DNA from: Phyllobacterium zundukense
Lineage (GTDB): Bacteria > Pseudomonadota > Alphaproteobacteria > Rhizobiales > Rhizobiaceae
Assembly (NCBI RefSeq): GCF_002764115.1
Contig: NZ_CP017940.1
Coordinates: 1,338,501 to 1,402,500, forward strand
DNA: 64,000 nucleotides
Direction of reading: 5' to 3'
Position numbers and translations under genes: made by a program. Below are positions 17,500 through 25,297 of this stretch, one piece after another. Below the pieces are notes generated by a model, which had not been told where the DNA came from, searched no databases, and was given only the letters and a program-made list of their open reading frames with translations. Position 1 is the stretch's first letter. Every line of letters starts with the position of its first letter.

Positions 17500-18912
17500 T
17501 CAAGAATAACTGTCATAGCTCGCATTGTCTGTTTCCATGAGCCGGCGCAGGATGGTGAAGCCTTGTTGCAGTTCTTCCCTCGTTCTCGGCACAGTGAGGC
17601 CAAGGCGCACGCCATGGAATACCTTCTCGGTACGGCCCGGTTTGAATTCGTCCTCGTCGTCGATCAGCACGCCCTCATTGAGCGCGGCGTTCTTGAAGGT
17701 GCCGGAGAGCCAGGGGTCCGGCAGTTTCATCCACAGGAACGGCGACAGGGGTTGCGAGATGAAATCCATGCCGGCAAAGGCTGACCGGGCGATGGCCTCG
17801 CGCGCCCTGACTTCCGTCTGGACCTTGGCGCGGATCGTGTCGGCTTCGCCGCAATTGACGATCTGCGCGCCAAGCTCTGCCATGATGAAGGGCATCCCGC
17901 CGCTGACCATCTTGTGGGCGGTGAGAACACGCGCTGCAAGGTGGGGAGGGCAGGCGACCCAGCCGCCGCGAACGCCTGCGGCGACGGATTTCGACAGGCC
18001 GCCAATGTGGAACGTGCGTTCCGGCGCCAGGTTGGCGATCTTGACGTGATCGTGCCGCGTGAGCGATCCGTAGATTTCGTCCTCTATGATCCAGACATTG
18101 TAGCGCCGGGCAATCTCGACGATGGCGCGGCGATGTTCTTCCGGCATGGTGGTGGCAGTCGGATTGTGCAGCGATGGCATCAGGAAGACCAGCTTCGGGT
18201 GCTGCTGCGCGCAGTGCCGCTCGAAATCATCGGGCGTCAGGCTGCCATTCTGCGTCTGCATGATGACGCTGCGGCGACCCATGAGATTGACGCTGCGCGC
18301 CGCCGAACAATAGGTCAGGTCCTCGAAGGCAATCCTGTCTCCGGGAACGGTAATTGCGGCAATCACTGCCAGTATTGCCGAATGCGCGCCGAGCGTCGGC
18401 ACGATGCAGGACGGGTCCGGCGTCCAGCCCGCGGCGGACAGCCATTTGCTGCCAGCCTGCTGCCAAGATGCGGGCAGGGTGCGTGAATAGCTGGCAATCT
18501 CGGTTGGGTACTGCTTGCTGATCTGCGCCAGCAACCGTTCCATCGTGCCGGATTGTCCGACCTCGATTGCTGCCGTGCTGTCCATGCGAATCTTGCCGGG
18601 CGTGGCGACCGGGCCGCGTGTGCCGCCAAACGGTTCCGTCTGCGGTGGGGGCACCAGCGACGTCTCCTTGTGATCGGTCACATAGGTTCCTCGCCCCACC
18701 TCGCCGCTGACGAGGCCACGTTCGCGGATGAGATTATAGGCACGGCCCACCGTGCCGATGGTTACGCCAATGTCGAAGGCGAGATTGCGCTGCGGCGGCA
18801 GTTTCGTGCCAGGAGCCAGAATACCCTCGGAGATGTCGGATTCAATTCGTTCCGCCAGCCGCAGGTAAAGCGGGCCTTTGCCGTGTTCAAGATCAGGAAG
18901 CCAATTTGTCAT
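17500..18912 (-). CDS. MocR/PdxR-type regulator (GntR winged helix fused to aminotransferase)
   Basis: The 470-residue protein joins an N-terminal GntR winged helix (PLYLRLAERIESDI to GLVSGEVGRGTYVTDH, about residues 14-80) to a fold-type I aminotransferase-like domain. FHIGGLSKSVAAGVRGGW holds the PLP lysine, and PSLHNPTATTMP and DEIYGSL are cofactor contacts. MocR proteins sense PLP or amino-acid adducts and often act on the divergent gene. The divergent neighbour here is a DUF1127 gene, and the shared gap has two direct repeats, so its target could be itself plus that gene. Ligand unknown. Confidence 0.93.
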   Translation of the reverse strand: MTNWLPDLEHGKGPLYLRLAERIESDISEGILAPGTKLPPQRNLAFDIGVTIGTVGRAYNLIRERGLVSGEVGRGTYVTDHKETSLVPPPQTEPFGGTRGPVATPGKIRMDSTAAIEVGQSGTMERLLAQISKQYPTEIASYSRTLPASWQQAGSKWLSAAGWTPDPSCIVPTLGAHSAILAVIAAITVPGDRIAFEDLTYCSAARSVNLMGRRSVIMQTQNGSLTPDDFERHCAQQHPKLVFLMPSLHNPTATTMPEEHRRAIVEIARRYNVWIIEDEIYGSLTRHDHVKIANLAPERTFHIGGLSKSVAAGVRGGWVACPPHLAARVLTAHKMVSGGMPFIMAELGAQIVNCGEADTIRAKVQTEVRAREAIARSAFAGMDFISQPLSPFLWMKLPDPWLSGTFKNAALNEGVLIDDEDEFKPGRTEKVFHGVRLGLTVPRTREELQQGFTILRRLMETDNASYDSYS

Positions 18913-18942
18913 GGTGACAATTATAATATTGCGATTCCAATT

Positions 18943-18983
18943 GAGTCAATTCATAAAACAATCGCATGAAATAAGAGTCAATT
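18943..18983. promoter_or_regulatory. Candidate MocR direct-repeat operator
   Basis: GAGTCAATT occurs at 18943-18951 and again at 18975-18983, exactly 32 bases apart (about three helical turns). It lies in the gap between the divergent MocR and DUF1127 genes. Widely spaced direct repeats are the usual MocR site form. Confidence 0.55.
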
Positions 18984-19004
18984 GACCTCCCAAGGACAAA
19001 GACA

Positions 19005-19238
19005 ATGAGTACAATCGATACAATCAGAAGATGCGATGGCTCGGAGAGTCACAAGGCATCGAGCGAAACGGGCGGATTGTTCCACACAATCTCTGCAATG
19101 TTCGGCTGGTTTGGCAATGCAATGCTCAAGCGCCGGACGCGTCTGCATCTCAGCGAGCTTAGCAATGACCTGCTTGACGATGTCGGCATTGAGCCCGCAG
19201 AGGCCCGGCGCGAGATCAAGCGTTTCTTCTGGGACTGA
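19005..19238 (+). CDS. DUF1127 domain protein (YjiS-like), first of two
   Basis: A 77-residue protein. The core is the arginine-rich LKRRTRLHLSELSNDLLDDVGI followed by EARREIKRFFWD, the standard DUF1127 end. Small DUF1127 proteins of alphaproteobacteria can bind RNA and affect phosphate or carbon metabolism; nothing visible here tells which. AAGGA lies 9 bases before the ATG. It is divergent from a MocR regulator. A second member follows at 19342 with the similar RRTRLELGSLGEDGLKDLGL. Confidence 0.88.
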   Translation: MSTIDTIRRCDGSESHKASSETGGLFHTISAMFGWFGNAMLKRRTRLHLSELSNDLLDDVGIEPAEARREIKRFFWD

Positions 19239-19341
19239 ATCCTGAAGGGCGAGCCCGGCGAAACGGTGCTGTGGCACCATCTTGCGAAGGCTTGCTCTGA
19301 TACCAATATGAAATTCAACAGATAGTCACATGGAGGCGAGT

Positions 19342-19560
19342 ATGGGCCCGATGTATGTTGATCCCCACAAGGCCGCTCATCCAGGCCTGACACATTTTGT
19401 TCACAACGCAACGGTCTGCCGCGTTGCCGGCTGGCTGGAAAATGCGGCGATGAAGCGCCGCACCAGGCTTGAACTTGGTTCGCTCGGAGAAGACGGTCTG
19501 AAAGACCTCGGCTTGACGCGCGACCACGTCGAAGCCGATCTGGGCAATTATTTTTCCTGA
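19342..19560 (+). CDS. DUF1127-like small protein, second of two
   Basis: A 72-residue protein with the core MKRRTRLELGSLGEDGLKDL matching the neighbour at 19005-19238. It lacks the terminal KRFFWD tail and ends LGNYFS. GGAGG lies 6 bases before the ATG at 19342, so I prefer it to the ATG at 19330. The two genes look like a tandem duplication that has diverged. The gap of 103 bases between them could hold a separate promoter. Function unknown. Confidence 0.75.
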   Translation: MGPMYVDPHKAAHPGLTHFVHNATVCRVAGWLENAAMKRRTRLELGSLGEDGLKDLGLTRDHVEADLGNYFS

Positions 19561-19566
19561 GTACCT

Positions 19567-19983
19567 TTAGCCGCTGGCCGAGCAGGACGATTGTCCGCCG
19601 GCCCAGCGGCGAACGTCGGCCGCGATGCGATTGCCGGCGGAATGGCTCATGAGCGGACCGAACGCCTCGACCTTGGCCGGGTTGCCTTCGGCGTGAACGA
19701 CGAGAAGCGGGCGGCCGCCGGGGTTGCTCGCCGGTACGACAAGAATGCGTGGCCGTCCCGAAAAGGAATTCAGTTCCGGCGCCAGACGATAGGGCTTGAA
19801 GCTTGAATCGCCCGATTTGAACCAGCAATTATTCGCGGCGATCGCCACGCGCTCCATGGTCGGCAGCGCGGCTTTTTCCGAATTGAAAGCCAGGCCACCG
19901 GGCCCGGGCTTGCTCTTCGTCTGGCACCCGGCAAGCGCCGCGAGCGCGATCATTACGGCTATACCGATTGTCGGCGTCTTCAT
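19567..19983 (-). CDS. Hypothetical lipoprotein
   Basis: A 138-residue protein with a type II signal peptide: MKTPTIGIAVMIALAALAGC gives the lipobox LAGC with C20. The mature part has NCWFKSGDSSFKPYRLAPEL, PRILVVPASNPGGRPLLVVH and a C-terminal SSCSASG; this pattern recurs in rhizobial lipoproteins of unknown role. The gene converges with the second DUF1127 gene (6-base gap). Its leader carries a strong hairpin at 19996-20047 directly before the GGAG site. Confidence 0.8.
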   Translation of the reverse strand: MKTPTIGIAVMIALAALAGCQTKSKPGPGGLAFNSEKAALPTMERVAIAANNCWFKSGDSSFKPYRLAPELNSFSGRPRILVVPASNPGGRPLLVVHAEGNPAKVEAFGPLMSHSAGNRIAADVRRWAGGQSSCSASG

Positions 19984-19995
19984 GCATTATCTCCA

Positions 19996-20047
19996 CTGCT
20001 GCGCCGTGCGCCCTTTGGCGCACAAAGGACGCAGCAGCATTTTTAAA
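19996..20047 (-). promoter_or_regulatory. Long hairpin just before the lipoprotein ribosome site
   Basis: CTGCTGCG (19996-20003) pairs with CGCAGCAG (20040-20047); inside, TGCGCC pairs with GGCGCA. On the minus strand the structure ends one or two bases before GGAG. It could control translation of the lipoprotein. Confidence 0.4.
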
Positions 20048-20112
20048 ATGTGCACATGATGCCTGCCAAAACCGGTTCCGATTTTGGGGGTTGTGCGTTG
20101 GGCTGGGGGCGA

Positions 20113-20772
20113 TCAGGCGGACTCGAGTTCACCCTCGAACACTTTGAGGCCGTCCGTCATCTCGTACCAGACCAGCGATAGCACCGGATCCTGAACAATA
20201 AGTTGCTGATAGGCATCAAATTTCGGATAGGGGTCGAGCAGGTCTTCGCGGCCTGACATCTTGCGGAAATTGTTAAAGACGAAGCGGGTCGGCGTCAGCC
20301 ACGCGTCGGCCAATGTCATCTGGTCGCCCAGTGCGTAAGGGCCGTGACCGAGACGTTTTTCGGTTTCCGTCAAGCCAATTTCCATCTGCTTGAACAGCTT
20401 GGAAATCCGCGCCTCGTCCTTCGACTTGCGATAGATGACTTCGAACAGTTCCATCACCGGGGTCAGGACCTCGAGCTCGGCAGCGCGCGCTGTCATGCGC
20501 ACGATGGCGCGATCACGGGAATCGGCCGGCAGCAGGGATGGTTCGGGAAAATGTTCTTCCAGATACTCGGCAATCACCGATGCCTCGACGATGGTAAGGC
20601 CGGAACCGGTGATCAGCACGGGTATACGATTGAACGGGGAGATCGCGCGGAACTCTTCCGGGATCGGAAAGCCCTGCGGCGGCGCGACGATCTTGATTGG
20701 CGCTTGCTTGTAGTAGGCGATGCAGCGGACGATGGAGGAATAAGGGGATAGCGGCCGCGAATAAAGTTTCAT
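20113..20772 (-). CDS. Glutathione S-transferase family protein
   Basis: The 219-residue protein has an N-terminal thioredoxin-like domain (MKLYSRPLSPYSSIVRCIAY; ISPFNRIPVLITGSGLTIVEASVIAEYLEE with the SxxE-type glutathione contact ESS replaced by EAS) and an all-helical C-terminal domain with YALGDQMTLADAWLTP. The serine-rich SPYSS start suggests a serine-type active site. Substrates unknown. It lies 77 bases downstream of purQ on the same strand, possibly in the same unit. Confidence 0.88.
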   Translation of the reverse strand: MKLYSRPLSPYSSIVRCIAYYKQAPIKIVAPPQGFPIPEEFRAISPFNRIPVLITGSGLTIVEASVIAEYLEEHFPEPSLLPADSRDRAIVRMTARAAELEVLTPVMELFEVIYRKSKDEARISKLFKQMEIGLTETEKRLGHGPYALGDQMTLADAWLTPTRFVFNNFRKMSGREDLLDPYPKFDAYQQLIVQDPVLSLVWYEMTDGLKVFEGELESA

Positions 20773-20849
20773 TGAGCGTTCCTCCGTTTGAGCGCCGTTT
20801 CAACGCACTCCCCATTGAAACGGCATTTCTCAAACGTATAGGATTCTGC

Positions 20850-21518
20850 TCAGGCGGCAACCCCGAGAATGCCGGCAAACAGTGCACGGCCGTCGGTTCC
20901 ACCGTGAGCCGCTTCGATCAGGTTCTCCGGATGCGGCATCAGGCCGAGAACATTGCCGTTTTCGTTGATGACACCGGCAATGTCATTGATCGAGCCATTC
21001 GGGTTGGTGCCTTCCGCATAACGGAATACCACCTGGCCATTGCCCTCGATACGCGCCAGCGTCGCTTCATCGGCAAAGTAATTGCCGTCATGATGAGCGA
21101 CGGGGCTGCGGATGATCTGGCCATGCGAATAACCGCGGGTGAAGGCGGTATTGGCGTTCGTCACTTCGAGCTTCACCTCGCGGCAGACGAATTTCAGCGA
21201 GGCATTGCGCATCAATGCGCCGGGGAGGAGGCCCGCTTCCACCAGGATCTGGAAGCCGTTGCACACCCCCATCACCATGACGCCCTTGTCGGCTTTCTCG
21301 CGGATCGCCTGCATGACCGGCATGCGCGCGGCAATCGCGCCGCAGCGCAGATAGTCGCCATAGGAGAAGCCGCCGGGAATGACGATCAGATCGACATCGG
21401 GGATTTCCGTGTCTGTCTGCCACACCGTGTGCGGCTCGACGCCGGAGATCTTCGTCAGCGCCGCAATCATGTCGCGGTCGCGGTTGAGGCCGGGAAGGAG
21501 GACAACTGCTGATTTCAT
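20850..21518 (-). CDS. purQ: Phosphoribosylformylglycinamidine synthase subunit I (glutaminase)
   Basis: PurQ releases ammonia from glutamine for PurL in the FGAM synthase complex. The 222-residue protein is a class I amidotransferase with [16 protein letters not shown], nucleophile C86 in GVCNGFQIL, and the His/Glu pair in LMPHPENL. Its ATG overlaps the stop of the preceding small coiled-coil gene (ATGA), so it is likely translated by coupling. The partner purS is two small genes upstream. Confidence 0.97.
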   Translation of the reverse strand: MKSAVVLLPGLNRDRDMIAALTKISGVEPHTVWQTDTEIPDVDLIVIPGGFSYGDYLRCGAIAARMPVMQAIREKADKGVMVMGVCNGFQILVEAGLLPGALMRNASLKFVCREVKLEVTNANTAFTRGYSHGQIIRSPVAHHDGNYFADEATLARIEGNGQVVFRYAEGTNPNGSINDIAGVINENGNVLGLMPHPENLIEAAHGGTDGRALFAGILGVAA

Positions 21519-21772
21519 GGGTGTGGTTCAAACCTTGCTTGTGCTTCTGCGAGTTCCCGAAGTTCGAGACGGTTTTCGATACGGTCGAGGCGATCGTCGT
21601 GCTGATGCATCATTGTGTAGATGTTATTGATGTCGCTCTGGCAAGCTTGAATCAACAGACGCAGGGCACCGGTTTCATTTCGTAAATCCCTAATCCCTGA
21701 ATCAGCTTTGTCGACGCGATGATGAAAGCGGCGCAGAAGTTCTTGAATAAATTCCTGTGTCGCCTCAGACAT
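21515..21772 (-). CDS. Small coiled-coil protein of unknown function (pur operon)
   Basis: An 85-residue, highly charged, cysteine-poor protein with no signal peptide or membrane segment. The pattern [20 protein letters not shown] and the C-terminal [19 protein letters not shown] are heptad-like and predict a long coiled coil. GAGG lies 7 bases before the ATG; the frame also has a TTG at 21784. It overlaps the gene before it by 8 bases and purQ after it by 4. Similar short coiled-coil proteins are frequent in Rhizobiales, without known function. The tight overlaps point to co-expression with purS and purQ. Confidence 0.75.
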   Translation of the reverse strand: MSEATQEFIQELLRRFHHRVDKADSGIRDLRNETGALRLLIQACQSDINNIYTMMHQHDDRLDRIENRLELRELAEAQARFEPHP

Positions 21773-21971
21773 GGTTAGCCTCAATGCTTTCGAAGCGATC
21801 TCCGAACAGTCTCTTCTTCAAAGCATCGTTTTTGGCTTGCCCTGCTGCAAGTTCTTTATTGGTCTCCCGCATGAAGGACACGAGTTCCTGCAGGTCTTCC
21901 AGGGTTTCTTGCAGGCGCTTATCAAGTTCAAGGATCTCTTCGTAGATCATTTCGTTGGTGATGGTGCCCAT
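21765..21971 (-). CDS. Small coiled-coil protein of unknown function (pur operon)
   Basis: A 68-residue acidic protein opening MGTITNEMIYEEILELDKRL and continuing QETLEDLQELVSFM, then RETNKELAAG, all heptad-like. ITNEMIYE is a recurrent start of short rhizobial coiled-coil proteins. A GGGAT site precedes the ATG. It lies 20 bases after the purS stop and overlaps the next coiled-coil gene by 8 bases. The two may form a hetero-coiled coil; this is an inference from overlap and shape. Confidence 0.75.
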   Translation of the reverse strand: MGTITNEMIYEEILELDKRLQETLEDLQELVSFMRETNKELAAGQAKNDALKKRLFGDRFESIEANHV

Positions 21972-21991
21972 GGCGAATCCCTAAAAAGTCA

Positions 21992-22231
21992 TCAATCAAT
22001 CGCCACACTGTAATCTTCAATCACCGTATTTGCGAGGAGCTTTTCGCACATCGCCTTGAGGTTCGCCTCGGCCTTGGAGCGGTCTGTCGTGTCGAGTTCG
22101 ACGTCGAAAACCTTGCCCTGGCGCACGGAGCCGACGCCATCGAAACCAAGACTGCCCAGCGCGCCGACAATTGCCTTGCCCTGCGGGTCAAGAACGCCAT
22201 TCTTCAAGGTTACAGTGACACGTGCCTTCAT
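21992..22231 (-). CDS. purS: Phosphoribosylformylglycinamidine synthase subunit PurS
   Basis: PurS is the small bridging subunit that joins PurL and PurQ. The 79-residue protein has the typical KARVTVTLKNGVLDPQGKAI start, GVGSVRQGKVFDVELD and the end CEKLLANTVIEDYSV. I chose the ATG at 22231, 19 bases after purC, rather than a long frame running back into purC. Presence of purS fits the small-type purL at 13.2 kb. Confidence 0.96.
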   Translation of the reverse strand: MKARVTVTLKNGVLDPQGKAIVGALGSLGFDGVGSVRQGKVFDVELDTTDRSKAEANLKAMCEKLLANTVIEDYSVAID

Positions 22232-22250
22232 CGACTTGTTTTCTCCAGTG

Positions 22251-23015
22251 CTATTTGACCAGGACGGGCCCGGCCGGGCGCGTCGGTTCGTTTTCATTCA
22301 TGATGCCGAGACGGCGTGCAACTTCCTGATAGGCCTCGATCAGCCCGCCCATATCGCGGCGGAACCGGTCCTTGTCCATCTTCTCGGCGGTCTGGCTGTC
22401 CCAGAGGCGCGCGGAATCCGGCGAGAACTCGTCGGCAAGGACGATACGCATCAGGTCGCCCTCGTAGAGACGGCCGCATTCGATCTTGAAGTCGACGAGC
22501 TGGATGCCGACGCCAAGAAACAGGCCGCTCAGGAAATCATTGACGCGGATGGCCAGCGCCATGATGTCGTCGATTTCCTGCGGGGCGGCCCAGCCAAAGG
22601 CGGTGATGTGCTCTTCCGACACCATCGGGTCGTCAAGCTCGTCATTCTTGTAATAGAACTCGATGATCGAGCGGGGCAGCACAGTGCCTTCCTCGATGCC
22701 GAGGCGCTTTGCCAGCGAGCCGGCGGCGATATTGCGCACGACGACCTGGAGCGGAATAATCTCGACTTCCTTGATCAGCTGCTCGCGCATATTTAGGCGG
22801 CGGATAAAGTGCGTCGGAATCCCCATGCGGTTGAGCTGGCTGAAGATATATTCGGAAATGCGGTTGTTCAGAACGCCCTTGCCGTCGATGACTTCAGTCT
22901 TCTTCGGGTGTAGCACGGTCGTATCGTCTTTGAAGTGCTGGACGAGTGTGCCTGGTTCTGGTCCTTCGTAAAGGATCTTTGCTTTGCCTTCGTAGACACG
23001 GCGGCGACGGTTCAT
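22251..23015 (-). CDS. purC: SAICAR synthetase
   Basis: PurC joins aspartate to CAIR with ATP to form SAICAR in purine synthesis. The 254-residue protein shows [19 protein letters not shown] and FKDDTTV (nucleotide loop), [17 protein letters not shown], and [10 protein letters not shown] with the SPDSARLWD signature. It heads the purC-purS-coil-coil-purQ unit. Its upstream gap, shared with the ATPase inhibitor gene, is 317 bases and carries a likely promoter on each side. Confidence 0.97.
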   Translation of the reverse strand: MNRRRRVYEGKAKILYEGPEPGTLVQHFKDDTTVLHPKKTEVIDGKGVLNNRISEYIFSQLNRMGIPTHFIRRLNMREQLIKEVEIIPLQVVVRNIAAGSLAKRLGIEEGTVLPRSIIEFYYKNDELDDPMVSEEHITAFGWAAPQEIDDIMALAIRVNDFLSGLFLGVGIQLVDFKIECGRLYEGDLMRIVLADEFSPDSARLWDSQTAEKMDKDRFRRDMGGLIEAYQEVARRLGIMNENEPTRPAGPVLVK

Positions 23016-23332
23016 TGCGGATTCTCTGGTATTGGAGTTATCGGTCGGCCCCGGTTCTTACGCGTGCCATCATGTTGGCGCGCTAACTATCTTAATTGCA
23101 AGCATTCTACAATGATCCTTTATGGAGGTCCCCCGTTTTATGGGGTATACGGGGTATGTGGTGGTTCTACGACAATGTGTTCCAGGGTGTATAATTTGAG
23201 ACTTTCGATTTTCTGGAGAACGATTATATGAAACTGAAGAACTATAAACATTGGGGATTTGCCTGAAAAATGCCCAACGTCCCAATGTAGACTAGCGTGG
23301 AAGTAACCGATCATTTGCGGGAGCAAGAGAGG
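23016..23332. other. Divergent gap between purC and the ATPase inhibitor gene
   Basis: The gap is AT-richer than its neighbours. It holds a CCCC/GGGG hairpin near 23131-23147 (CCCCGTTTTATGGGG) with repeated GGGGTATACGGGGTATG after it, and a 12-codon open frame with a ribosome site at 23228-23266. I see no longer gene. Confidence 0.5.
23228..23266 (+). CDS. Possible 12-residue leader peptide
   Basis: MKLKNYKHWGFA, then TGA. GGAGA lies about 9 bases before the ATG, and the frame ends about 67 bases before the ATPase zeta gene. It is too short to judge by composition. It may be a regulatory leader peptide or chance. Confidence 0.3.
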   Translation: MKLKNYKHWGFA

Positions 23333-23650
23333 ATGACAATGGAAGATCGCAAGAACGCCTTTGAAAACAAGTATGCGCACGACGCAGAAGTGCGTTTCAG
23401 GGCGGAAGCACGGCGGAACAAGCTTCTCGGCCTTTGGGCGGCGGAACGGCTCGGCAAGACCGGCGAAGAGGCCGAGGCCTATGCGAAGGAAGTCATCAAG
23501 GCGGATTTCCAGGAAGCCGGTGACGATGATGTCTTCCGCAAGATCCGCGCCGATTTCGATGCGGCTGGCGTCGACAAGTCCGACCATCGCATCCGCCGTA
23601 CCATGGAAGAACTGATGATCGAGGCTATTCGCCAGATCGAAGGTTCCTGA
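23333..23650 (+). CDS. F1-ATPase inhibitor zeta subunit (DUF1476)
   Basis: The 105-residue protein opens MTMEDRKNAFENKYAHDAEV, the hallmark of the alphaproteobacterial zeta subunit, which binds F1-ATPase through its N-terminal segment and blocks ATP hydrolysis. The four-helix remainder (RRNKLLGLWAAERLGKTG to ELMIEAIRQIEGS) is typical. Two ATG codons are plausible: 23333, and 23339 with AGAGAGG 7 bases before it. The gene is divergent from purC and has its own terminator. Confidence 0.9.
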   Translation: MTMEDRKNAFENKYAHDAEVRFRAEARRNKLLGLWAAERLGKTGEEAEAYAKEVIKADFQEAGDDDVFRKIRADFDAAGVDKSDHRIRRTMEELMIEAIRQIEGS

Positions 23651-23673
23651 AACGCCTGTGAGTTTCTATCGGG

Positions 23674-23699
23674 AGCCCGGCCATCGCGCCGGGCTTTTT
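23674..23699 (+). terminator. Rho-independent terminator of the ATPase inhibitor gene
   Basis: AGCCCGGC (23674-23681) pairs with GCCGGGCT (23688-23695) around CATCGC; five T follow. Confidence 0.9.
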
Positions 23700-23773
23700 G
23701 TTTTCAATGGCACCCTTGACCGGCCCTCATTCCCGTTCCCATACTGCCCGAAACACCACACAGGAAACCAATC

Positions 23774-24538
23774 ATGTCGCTTGCATCGCGCCTCAGGGCT
23801 GGGGAAACCATCTATTCGGCCTGGTCGAACCTGACCGACCCGCTTGTCATGGAAGCGCTGTGCCGGACGCCGCTCGATGCGATGCTGCTCGACATGCAGC
23901 ATGGCGCGCATGATACAGCGAGCATTGTGGCATTGACCGGTATCATCCGGGCTGCCCAAAAACATACGCTGGTGCGCGTTCCCGTCGGACGTTTCGACAT
24001 GGCGAGCCGTGCGCTCGATATGGGTGCCGAAGCGGTTATCGCGCCGATGATCAACAGCGTCGAGGATGCACGCCGTTTTGCGGCGGCGATGAAATACCCG
24101 CCGCTGGGCGAGCGCTCCTGGGGCCAGCTGCGCGGCCGTCCCGGCAGCTATGGCGCGGGCGGCTCCGGCAGTTATTTGCGCGAGGTCAACGAAGCGACGC
24201 TTTCCTTCGCCATGATAGAGACCCGGGCTGCCTATACGGCGCTCGACGATATATTGGCGGTCGATGGCATTGACGGCGTCTTTGTCGGCCCGTCGGATTT
24301 CTCCATAGCGTGGAGCAACGGGGCGGAGGTGGATGCCGGTTCCGAAGCCATCATTGAGCCGCTGACGCAGATTGCAGCCAAGGCCAAGGCCGCAGGCAAG
24401 CTTTGCGGCATCTACGCTGCGACGCCTTCTCTGGCAAAACGCTTCGTTGGTCTCGGCTATACCTATATTCCGCTCAGCGTCGACACCGCTTATGTGACGC
24501 TTGGCGTGCAGTCATTGCTGGACGCAGTGAAGGCGTAG
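23774..24538 (+). CDS. HpcH/HpaI family aldolase
   Basis: A 254-residue class II, metal-dependent aldolase related to 4-hydroxy-2-oxoheptanedioate aldolase (HpcH). MLLDMQHGAHDT carries the general base histidine, VRVPVGRFDMASRALDMGAEAVIAPMI the arginine and the metal-side barrel, and MIETRAAY the metal glutamate; VGPSDFSIAWS supplies the second metal ligand. Substrate may be a 2-oxo-4-hydroxy acid, but the exact one is not visible. AGGA lies 8 bases before the ATG. It stands alone. Confidence 0.92.
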   Translation: MSLASRLRAGETIYSAWSNLTDPLVMEALCRTPLDAMLLDMQHGAHDTASIVALTGIIRAAQKHTLVRVPVGRFDMASRALDMGAEAVIAPMINSVEDARRFAAAMKYPPLGERSWGQLRGRPGSYGAGGSGSYLREVNEATLSFAMIETRAAYTALDDILAVDGIDGVFVGPSDFSIAWSNGAEVDAGSEAIIEPLTQIAAKAKAAGKLCGIYAATPSLAKRFVGLGYTYIPLSVDTAYVTLGVQSLLDAVKA

Positions 24539-24606
24539 CTTCTTATTGACCATTTTAGCTAAAGTAGCTATTTTCCCCAAAACACTCAATTCAAGGAAAT
24601 GTCGTC

Positions 24607-24861
24607 ATGGCAAGCTTTACGCTTACTGATCTGAGTAACAAATCGGGAGAAGTGATCGAGGCAGCGTTCAATGGACCTGTCGATATTACCAAGCATGGCA
24701 AACGCAAATTCGTGTTGCTAACCGCCGATCAGTTTGACCGTCTGAACGGCATTCAGGCTCAACGTGCATTCCGGCCGGACGAATTAACGGTCGAGGAACG
24801 TGCGTTCTTCCTGCAAGGTCTTGATGCCATTGCCCACGAGGGCGATCCTTCGGATGACTGA
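24607..24861 (+). CDS. Type II antitoxin, Phd/YefM family
   Basis: An 84-residue protein. ASFTLTDLSNKSGEVIEAAF and GPVDITKHGKRKFVLLTADQ is the DNA-binding and dimerisation half of Phd-type antitoxins, and the acidic C-terminus (LQGLDAIAHEGDPSDD) is the toxin-wrapping tail. AAGGA lies 9 bases before the ATG. Its stop overlaps the ATG of the next gene (GATGACTGA), the usual antitoxin-toxin arrangement. The cognate toxin gene is frameshifted, so the antitoxin may now be an orphan. Confidence 0.85.
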   Translation: MASFTLTDLSNKSGEVIEAAFNGPVDITKHGKRKFVLLTADQFDRLNGIQAQRAFRPDELTVEERAFFLQGLDAIAHEGDPSDD

Positions 24862-25263
24862 GGCGGTTCACGGTCAGGTCGTCCTCTATTCGTATCTCTG
24901 GTCGCGGCAGTACGATCAGGGTGAGGAAAGCGGGGGCGCAAAACGCGGCCAACTTGCATCATGTTGATTATGGCGGGCAAGGATGGCAAACCAACGCCGC
25001 TGCTCTTTCCTATCACGAGCCAACCGCCTCGGCCGGATACGCGTGCGGTAGAAATTCCTGAAACTGAAGCTCGCCGCGCCAAGCTCTACACGCCTGCGTG
25101 GGTCATCGTCGATGAATTCAACACGGACGATCTGACGACGTCGTATGCGCTGCAGGATTCCAAACCCCTTGGCATTTTTACGCGAAAATTTATGTCTCAG
25201 ATCGCGGCGGAAGCTGCTTCCGCAATTCGCGCGGGATCAGTTCGCGCTGTTCCACGCCAATAG
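24854..25263 (+). pseudogene. PemK/MazF-like toxin gene with a one-base frameshift
   Basis: From ATG 24854 the first frame reads MTEAVHGQVVLYSYLWSRQY, continues DQGEESGG and stops at 24965-24967. Removing one G from the GGGGG run at 24932-24936 restores one protein of about 135 residues: GEESGRKTRPTCIMLIMAGK, then TPLLFPITSQPP, EIPETEARRAKLY, WVIVDEFNTDD, to the end at 25263. These blocks resemble plasmid-maintenance PemK-type proteins of rhizobia. It follows a Phd-type antitoxin with overlap. The break may be a real mutation, a read error, or programmed -1 shifting on the G run. Confidence 0.75.
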
Positions 25264-25297
25264 TCCGATCTGGTGAGGAAACTCGGCAACGATGGCG

